Positions 6,590 through 10,829 of a DNA stretch of 10,829 bases are shown here, one piece after another. Below the pieces are notes generated by a model, which saw only the letters and a program-made list of their open reading frames with translations, made no database searches and had not been told where the DNA came from. How positions within the stretch are numbered: the stretch's first letter is position 1; every line of letters begins with the position of its first letter. The position numbers and the translations under genes are program-made. This DNA comes from Clostridiales bacterium UBA4653 (GTDB taxonomy: Bacteria > Bacillota > Clostridia > Oscillospirales > CAG-272): assembly GCA_002405565.1 (NCBI GenBank), contig DHMB01000108.1, forward strand, positions 1-10,829. Reading direction: 5' to 3'.

Positions 6590-6618
6590 ATTATATCACA
6601 TCCCGCAGAATTATTCAA
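6590..6618 (-). promoter_or_regulatory. Promoter for the DUF896 gene
   Basis: On the minus strand TTGAAT (6618-6613), a 17-bp spacer and TATAAT (6595-6590). The -35 overlaps the stop codon of the M50 protease gene. The predicted start near 6583 gives a leader of about 30 nt that can fold ATCATC against GATGAT around the ribosome site. Confidence 0.75.
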
Positions 6619-7183
6619 TCCCCTTCGACGCAATATATCCCGCAAAAAGATATGTGCAGAATATCAGAAGGGTGACGTTTTCCGCCGTATAGAAAAAGAT
6701 ATAGACGGCAAGTATCCATAAAAAGAACAGTGAAACGGAGGTCGTAAACCTCACCGCCTTTTCCCCCGCGCCTTCGCCGAACGCAAGAGATATCAGCGCC
6801 GAAAGTATCCGTCCGCCGTCGAGGGTCGCCATGGGGAGGAGGTTTAATATGAGGGTTATCCGGGAAAAAAGCCGCACCGCACCGCCGCACGGCAGAAGCG
6901 GGGAAAGCAGAATGAGGATGATATTCTCAAACGGGCCCGCAAAGGCTATCAGTATCTCCTCGTAATATGACGCCGCCGCGTTTATCTTCATGCTTATTCC
7001 GACGGGCATAAGAGTTACTTTTTCAATCCTTTTTCCGAGAAGGAGCGCCGCCGTCCCATGCCCGAGCTCATGCAGGACAGTAACCGTTATGACCGCAAAG
7101 CTCTGCGCCCGCGGCACGGCAAAAAGCAGGAGAAATATCCCCGCCGCGGCAAAAGGGTGGACAGAAAATCGCGTCGCCCTCAT
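6611..7183 (-). CDS. SpoIVFB-like site-2 (M50) intramembrane metalloprotease
   Basis: 190 residues, nearly all hydrophobic. The zinc motif HELGH is at residues 38-42 (His38, Glu39, His42), the AGP-x-EN segment at 82-87, and the second motif NLLPMATLDGGRI at 114-126 provides Asp122 as the third metal ligand. This is the compact SpoIVFB-type arrangement; B. subtilis SpoIVFB is longer (about 288) with a C-terminal CBS domain that is absent here. SpoIVFB cleaves pro-sigma-K in the mother cell during sporulation, and other M50 members do regulated intramembrane proteolysis. GGGAGGGAG precedes the ATG, which overlaps the stop of the upstream YtvI-like gene by 4 nt (ATGA), indicating translational coupling. 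No SpoIVFA or pro-sigma-K gene is visible in the window. Protease function is strong; the sporulation role is inferred. Confidence 0.88.
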   Translation of the reverse strand: MRATRFSVHPFAAAGIFLLLFAVPRAQSFAVITVTVLHELGHGTAALLLGKRIEKVTLMPVGISMKINAAASYYEEILIAFAGPFENIILILLSPLLPCGGAVRLFSRITLILNLLPMATLDGGRILSALISLAFGEGAGEKAVRFTTSVSLFFLWILAVYIFFYTAENVTLLIFCTYLFAGYIASKGIE

Positions 7184-8202
7184 TTTTTCTCCCTCCCGGC
7201 CCCGATATATACAGAGGCGACCGTCAAAAGCAGGGGAGAGACAAGCGCTCCCGCCGCCCCGAACAGCTTTATGCAGGCGTACGTCACGAAAAGCGAGACC
7301 ACCGCGGGCACTCCCAGCCCCTCGCCGACGAGTTTCGGTTCGGTCAGCTGCCTGGCAAGGGACGTCACCGCCCAGAGGATGAGCAATATTATTGCCGTTT
7401 TTCTTTCGCCCGTAAAAAACATCACCGCCGCATACGGCGCAAGAACTATCCCCGTGCCGATTGCGGGGAGCGCGTCAAAAATTGCCGTAATGAGCGCAAG
7501 CGCGAGCGAATATCTCACCCTCGCAAGCGAAAAGCCGAGATACAGCACCGAAAAAATCAGAAATGATATCAGAAGCTCGCTCTTCGCCGTTTTCATCACA
7601 GCCGCCGTCATTCCCCGCCCAAGCTTTCCCTCAGGAAAATATTTTCCGAAAAATCGGGGCAGACTGTCATAGCAGAAGCAGAACAGAATTCCCGAAAAAA
7701 CAGCGACGACAGAGAAAAACAGCGCGGACGGCACCTGCGCCGCCGCCTTTCCGAGAAATGACGAAAACGCGGAAAAAAGCTTTTCCGTCAGACTTTTTAT
7801 TATGAGCGAAAGCGTCTCTCCCGCGTCCTCCGAAAAGCCCGGAAACAGCTTTTCTGATATAAAATCCGGCACAAGACGGAGCTTTTTTATCAGCCCGATT
7901 ATCTTCCCCTCGTCGCGCGACCAGGCGATATAAAGCTCGCTTATCTGGCGGTATATCAGCTTCCCGAGAAGGGCGAGAAGCGCAATCGAAACGGAATAAA
8001 TCAATACGGAAAAAGCGGCGGCAAGCCTTTTCCCCGCCTTTTCCCCTTTTACGCCGAGCCTTCTCACGGCTTTTACGGAAACCGTCGACACTGCAAATCC
8101 GATTATAAACGGCGCGCAGGGTGCAAAAAAATATTTTATCCCGATAAGCACGCAAAAAGCCCCGATAATCGCCGTCACAGCTGATTTTTTCGCCTCTGCC
8201 AT
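7180..8202 (-). CDS. AI-2E family membrane protein, YtvI-like
   Basis: 340 residues with about seven hydrophobic segments. Family landmarks are the soluble region around residues 90-155, the segment FDALPAIGTGIVLAP at about 242-256 and RQLTEPKLVGEGLGVPAVVSL at about 284-304, near the C-terminal helices, which match the UPF0118/AI-2E exporter superfamily and in Clostridia most often the YtvI branch (sporulation integral membrane protein). The start at 8202 (MAEAKKS) is chosen over the ATG at 8223 because GGGAGGGCGGAG lies directly upstream of it, while the earlier ATG has no ribosome site. It is the first gene of a two-gene unit with the M50 protease (4-nt overlap). The transported substrate is not known for YtvI. 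Several members of the superfamily are Na+/H+ antiporters or autoinducer-2 exporters, so a transport role is only a family inference. Confidence 0.85.
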   Translation of the reverse strand: MAEAKKSAVTAIIGAFCVLIGIKYFFAPCAPFIIGFAVSTVSVKAVRRLGVKGEKAGKRLAAAFSVLIYSVSIALLALLGKLIYRQISELYIAWSRDEGKIIGLIKKLRLVPDFISEKLFPGFSEDAGETLSLIIKSLTEKLFSAFSSFLGKAAAQVPSALFFSVVAVFSGILFCFCYDSLPRFFGKYFPEGKLGRGMTAAVMKTAKSELLISFLIFSVLYLGFSLARVRYSLALALITAIFDALPAIGTGIVLAPYAAVMFFTGERKTAIILLILWAVTSLARQLTEPKLVGEGLGVPAVVSLFVTYACIKLFGAAGALVSPLLLTVASVYIGAGREKK

Positions 8203-8223
8203 ATGCTCCGCCCTCCCGATCAT

Positions 8224-8253
8224 ATTTTAACTTTTGGTTAACTTCCTTGACAA
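8224..8253 (-). promoter_or_regulatory. Weak candidate promoter for the ytvI-like/M50 unit
   Basis: On the minus strand TTGTCA (8253-8248), 18-bp spacer, TAAAAT (8229-8224), each 5/6 of consensus. The predicted start would be only about 15 nt before the ATG at 8202, just enough for the ribosome site. It overlaps the plus-strand -35 at 8247-8252. Confidence 0.4.
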
Positions 8254-8275
8254 AATCCTTTGTTTGTGATATTAT
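8247..8275 (+). promoter_or_regulatory. Promoter for the second LRR lipoprotein gene
   Basis: TTGACA at 8247-8252, 17-bp spacer, TATTAT at 8270-8275 (5/6). The predicted start near 8282 gives a leader of about 46 nt. It is divergent from, and overlaps, the candidate promoter of the ytvI-like unit. Confidence 0.75.
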
Positions 8276-8327
8276 TTATAAGCACACGAGCTTCCGGCTT
8301 AAATAACTTATAAGGATAGATAAATAT

Positions 8328-9095
8328 ATGAAAAAGATTATTGCTTTATTTCTCGTTCTTACTCTCGTAGTAGCTTTTGCGGCGTCATGCGGAAAGGATC
8401 CCATAGATCCTCCGGATGTGACAGTCAACACGACGACCACCGCCTCGACAGACGGCTCCGGCTCGACATCCGGCACGGAGACGACAACCGGAACGGAAAC
8501 AACAGCACCCGACCTCGATAAATATAAAGAAGTCAAAGACGGCGCCTTCCTTTACAGAGTCGTCCGCGATGAAAACGGCAACTTCTCCCATGTTGAAATA
8601 AACAAGTATTACGGAGAGGACGAGTCCCTCGTCATTCCTTCGACATACAAATATAAAGACTCGTATTTCAACGTAACCGTTATCGGCGTTCTCGGAAACA
8701 TCGGCGCTCAGCAGGGACTGACTTCGGTCAAAGAGCTCACAATCCCCGGAACGGTCAAGGTTATAAATTCGATTGCTTTCTTCAGCGCAATCAACCTTGA
8801 AAAAATCAACTTTGCGGAAGGTCTTGAAACAATCGGCGATATGGCATTCTGGTGCTGCACGGGTCTCAAGGAATTCACACTTCCCTCAACGCTCAAGGAA
8901 ATCGGCGCGAACGCATTCTCAGGTTGCGAATCGCTTGAAACGCTCGTCATTCCTTCCTCCGTTGAAACAATCGGCGAAGGCGCGTTCTCAGGCTGCACGG
9001 GTCTCAAAACCGTAACAATCCCCGAAAAGTTCCGCGCTCAGGAAGCAGAAATCTTCAAAGGCTGCCCGAACGTAACAATAACTTACGTCGGCTGA
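8328..9095 (+). CDS. BspA-like leucine-rich-repeat lipoprotein with Thr-rich linker
   Basis: 255 residues. The signal peptide ends in lipobox AASC with Cys21 lipidated. Residues about 31-61 are a Thr/Ser/Gly-rich spacer, of the kind that carries a surface domain away from the membrane. Then comes a segment of about 60 residues (FLYRVVRDENGNFSHVEINKYYG) typical of the N-terminal cap of these proteins. Four to five LRR_5 repeats of about 23 residues follow, with pattern L..L.IP..V..IG..AF.GC..L, ending CPNVTITYVG. AAGGA lies 11 nt before the ATG. It has its own promoter and a strong terminator, so it is monocistronic. It is a same-window relative of the lipoprotein at 3094 but is GC-richer, carries the linker that one lacks, and has no adjacent regulator. 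It should be exposed on the cell surface; its ligand is unknown. Confidence 0.9.
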   Translation: MKKIIALFLVLTLVVAFAASCGKDPIDPPDVTVNTTTTASTDGSGSTSGTETTTGTETTAPDLDKYKEVKDGAFLYRVVRDENGNFSHVEINKYYGEDESLVIPSTYKYKDSYFNVTVIGVLGNIGAQQGLTSVKELTIPGTVKVINSIAFFSAINLEKINFAEGLETIGDMAFWCCTGLKEFTLPSTLKEIGANAFSGCESLETLVIPSSVETIGEGAFSGCTGLKTVTIPEKFRAQEAEIFKGCPNVTITYVG

Positions 9096-9108
9096 TAACA
9101 GAAATCTT

Positions 9109-9157
9109 CACCCCTTCATAATATGGTATAAACCATGTTATAAAGGGGTGTTTTTTT
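9109..9157 (+). terminator. Strong terminator that contains the next gene's ribosome site
   Basis: Left arm 9109-9127 and right arm 9132-9150 pair almost perfectly (one C:A mismatch at 9117/9142, one T:G wobble) around an ATAA loop, followed by seven T (9151-9157). The right arm carries AAAGGGGTG (9142-9150), the only ribosome site for the TTG start at 9156-9158, and the T run overlaps that start. In a transcript coming from upstream the site would be buried in the stem. Confidence 0.9.
9117..9132 (+). promoter_or_regulatory. Candidate internal promoter for the SleL-like gene
   Basis: TGGTATAAA (9124-9132) fits an extended -10 (TGn plus 5/6 of TATAAT); a start near 9139 would give an mRNA that keeps the ribosome site but loses the hairpin. 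Overlapping it, CATAATA (9117-9123) resembles the -10 of forespore sigma-G promoters, with a loose TGATAA 18 bp upstream. No good -35 for sigma-A is present. Which of these is used, if any, is not decidable by eye. Confidence 0.3.
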
Positions 9158-10433
9158 GACCTTATACGTAGTTACAGCGGGCGACTCGCTCTATTCGATT
9201 GCGGAAAAATTCGGCGTCACTGCGGCTTTTATTGCCGAATGGAACGGTATCTCCCCGCCATATCCGCTGACGGTCGGTCAATGCCTGCTGATTTTTTCGC
9301 CGACGCTTACTCACACCGTTTCAAGAGGCGAGACGATATTTTCGATATGCTCGCGTTACGGTATAACGCAGAATGACCTTTTCCGTCGCAATCCGTCCCT
9401 CTGCGGCGGCTATGTTCCGCTCTCCGCGGGGCAGACGCTCGTCATCGACTTCGGCGAAACGCCTGTCGCGGATTATTTTTCATATGCCTATGCCTACACT
9501 TTCATCGAGGAACGTATTCTCCGGCAGACCCTGCCGTATCTTTCGTCGCTTGCGCCGTTTACATACGGGTTCACGGGTGACGGCACGCTCCTTTCCCTTC
9601 CGGACGCGGCTCTCCTTTCCGCCTGTCAGGATTACGGAGTCATGCCGCTTATGCACCTTTCAACCCTCACCGAAAGCGGTAACTTTTCAAATGAGCTTGC
9701 AAGCGAGCTTTTTTCATCTCCCGAAGCGGAGGACAATCTCATCGGAGAAATCATCGCGGAAATGACGGAAAAAGGTTACGGCGGGCTCGATATCGACTTT
9801 GAATTTGTCTATGCGTCGGACGCGGAAGCCTATGCGGACTTCATTGCAAAAGCCCGTCGCGCCCTGAGTCCCTACGGATATACGGTCTATGCCGCGCTTG
9901 CGCCGAAAACCTCCGCCACCCAGCCGGGACTTCTTTATCAGGGTCATCTTTATGACAAAATCGGCGCAGCGGCAGACAAGGTTTTTCTGATGACCTACGA
10001 ATGGGGCTATACATACGGCCCGCCGATGGCTGTTGCGCCGATAAATTCCGTGCGCCGTGTCCTTGACTATGCCGTCACGGAAATCCCTCCGGAAAAGATT
10101 ATCATGGGTATCCCGAACTACGGTTACGATTGGGCGTTGCCATACAAATCGGGAGAAACCCGCGCGACTCTCATTTCAAATGAGGACGCGCCGCGCATAG
10201 CCGCGGAAAACAATGCCGAAATCAGATTTGACGGAGCGGCACAGTCGCCTTATTTCAATTATTATAAAAACGGCGTCATGCACGAGGTCTGGTTTGAGGA
10301 TCCGCGCTCAATAACGGCAAAGCTCGCCCTGCCGCAGGAATACGGCTTTTTCGGCGTCGGCTATTGGAACGCCATGCGCCCGTTCAATTCAAACTGGCTG
10401 ATTCTCTCCGGGCTCTACCGCTCCACCCCCTGA
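9156..10433 (+). CDS. LysM-LysM-GH18 enzyme, SleL/YaaH-like spore cortex N-acetylglucosaminidase
   Basis: 425 residues, matching the length and architecture of SleL/YaaH (about 430). LysM 1 spans about residues 3-47 (YVVTAGDSLYSIAEKFGV) and LysM 2 about 52-97 (HTVSRGETIFSICSRYGI); a GH18 barrel spans about 110-420. The catalytic motif GGLDIDFEFV contains Asp212, Asp214 and the proton-donor Glu216. It has no signal peptide, as in spore-coat SleL proteins that are placed on the forespore rather than secreted. Such enzymes cleave N-acetylglucosaminyl bonds in cortex fragments during germination, with the LysM domains binding glycan. The start must be TTG at 9156: no other start codon lies in frame before LysM 1, and AAAGGGGTG precedes it. 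A paralogue with another role (YdhD-like) is possible. The gene follows the LRR gene with a terminator between them and ends directly against a palindrome. Confidence 0.9.
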   Translation: MTLYVVTAGDSLYSIAEKFGVTAAFIAEWNGISPPYPLTVGQCLLIFSPTLTHTVSRGETIFSICSRYGITQNDLFRRNPSLCGGYVPLSAGQTLVIDFGETPVADYFSYAYAYTFIEERILRQTLPYLSSLAPFTYGFTGDGTLLSLPDAALLSACQDYGVMPLMHLSTLTESGNFSNELASELFSSPEAEDNLIGEIIAEMTEKGYGGLDIDFEFVYASDAEAYADFIAKARRALSPYGYTVYAALAPKTSATQPGLLYQGHLYDKIGAAADKVFLMTYEWGYTYGPPMAVAPINSVRRVLDYAVTEIPPEKIIMGIPNYGYDWALPYKSGETRATLISNEDAPRIAAENNAEIRFDGAAQSPYFNYYKNGVMHEVWFEDPRSITAKLALPQEYGFFGVGYWNAMRPFNSNWLILSGLYRSTP

Positions 10434-10461
10434 CCTACTTTTCTTTGAAAAGAAAAGTAGG
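10434..10461. repeat. 28-bp palindrome directly after the GH18 stop codon
   Basis: CCTACTTTTCTTT (10434-10446) pairs with AAAGAAAAGTAGG (10449-10461) around GA, perfect over 13 bp. It begins at the base after TGA and is not followed by a T run. It resembles the palindrome at 10738-10764 in sequence and in its downstream AAAAG, so both may belong to one dispersed family. Confidence 0.65.
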
Positions 10462-10500
10462 CAAAAGAAACTTCAATTATTGTTTCGCGCTCCTTTTTAG

Positions 10501-10547
10501 CCTCTCCCCAAGGGAGAGGTGGCGCACAGAGTGCGTCGGAGAGGGAT
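10501..10547. repeat. REP-like element with two hairpins and a duplicated arm
   Basis: CCTCTCCC (10501-10508) pairs with GGGAGAGG (10512-10519). GGCGCAC (10521-10527) then pairs with GTGCGTC (10531-10537, one wobble), and a second GGAGAGG (10538-10544) can replace the first as partner of the left arm. The form resembles dispersed intergenic repeats of gut Oscillospiraceae; that resemblance is from memory and unverified. Confidence 0.55.
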
Positions 10548-10737
10548 TTGCAAGAGAAAATTTTTTCGTTTTCTTCCGTCCCCGCTGACACCAAAGCCCC
10601 GCACAATTAAAAAACGTTTTAAGATTCGAGCTGCACTTCCGCCTTTGCTTTGGTAAAGCCGACGTGGCAGAAAAGCCCCGCCCTGAACTTTCAAGGTGGT
10701 CTTTCAGGAGGATGTGCCGCCTGAATTGCTTTCTTTC

Positions 10738-10764
10738 GTACTTTCTTTTCAAAAAAGAAAGTAC
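10738..10764. repeat. 27-bp palindrome, second copy type
   Basis: GTACTTTCTTTT (10738-10749) pairs perfectly over 12 bp with AAAAGAAAGTAC (10753-10764) around a CAA loop. It is similar to the palindrome at 10434-10461 in its TACTTT core and in AAAAG just downstream. Confidence 0.6.
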
Positions 10765-10829
10765 ATAAAAGGACGCGATTTGCAGATTTCGCAAAGAAGA
10801 GAGCGCGGAATGAGCACTCCTTCAGTCAC

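Larger units (their letters stand above)
10434..10829. other. Repeat-rich intergenic stretch without a convincing gene
   Basis: About 396 bases to the window end. It holds the three palindromic elements listed separately, an imperfect CCTGAA / TTCAGG hairpin (about 10682-10708), and at the extreme end ACTCCTTCAGTCAC, which may begin another dispersed repeat cut by the window edge. Several overlapping short frames exist on both strands, but none has a ribosome site plus family sequence. Confidence 0.6.

Noticed and set aside
6990..7672. Plus-strand frames of 130 and 204 codons opposite the M50 and YtvI-like genes
   Set aside because: Proline, serine and arginine-rich antisense shadows of GC-rich membrane-protein codons; no family resemblance.
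10477..10794. 105-codon minus-strand frame in the terminal intergenic region
   Set aside because: It runs through two palindromic repeats and has no ribosome site or family motif; frames of this type arise from dispersed repeats.

Overview
The window looks like chromosomal DNA of a spore-forming, Gram-positive member of the Clostridia, probably an uncultured gut lineage related to Oscillospiraceae or Christensenellales. The signs are a DUF896/YnzC protein (a Firmicutes family), a SpoIVFB-like site-2 protease next to a YtvI-like membrane protein, a LysM-LysM-GH18 enzyme built like the spore cortex hydrolase SleL/YaaH, BspA-type LRR lipoproteins, AGGAGG-type ribosome sites, near-consensus sigma-A promoters, and an intergenic repeat style seen in gut Firmicutes. 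The lineage is inferred; there is no rRNA or other phylogenetic marker.

Layout. (1) 2-841: 3' part of a beta-CASP metallo-beta-lactamase RNase, followed by a terminator. (2) 899-2546: consensus promoter, a leader of about 130 nt ending in an intrinsic terminator, then a CNNM/CBS/CorC-type membrane protein; this has the layout of a riboswitch or attenuator-controlled ion transporter. (3) 2616-4032: an AT-richer pair of divergent genes, a small XRE-type repressor and a BspA-like LRR lipoprotein. They are separated by a control region with an imperfect 21-bp inverted repeat (19/21) around the promoter, and bounded on both sides by bidirectional terminators. (4) 4101-6191, minus: a 696-residue lipoprotein of RHS/YwqK-like beta-hairpin repeats with a higher-order period of 52-55 residues. 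(5) 6335-8202, minus: DUF896 protein with its own promoter, and an overlapping two-gene unit, YtvI-like then SpoIVFB-like M50 protease. (6) 8247-9157, plus: a second LRR lipoprotein with its own promoter and terminator. (7) 9156-10433: SleL/YaaH-like enzyme whose ribosome site and TTG start lie inside the preceding terminator. (8) 10434-10829: no convincing gene; palindromic, repeat-rich intergenic DNA.

Themes. Three predicted surface lipoproteins built from short repeats lie within 6 kb, one beside what looks like its own repressor. A membrane protease, a YtvI-like protein and a cortex-lytic-type enzyme suggest sporulation functions nearby. I see no mobile element genes, CRISPR array, tRNA or rRNA. 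The strongest candidates for something undescribed are the terminator-ended leader at 934-1065, the XRE/LRR operator region at 2910-2984, and the terminator that doubles as an initiation region at 9109-9158.
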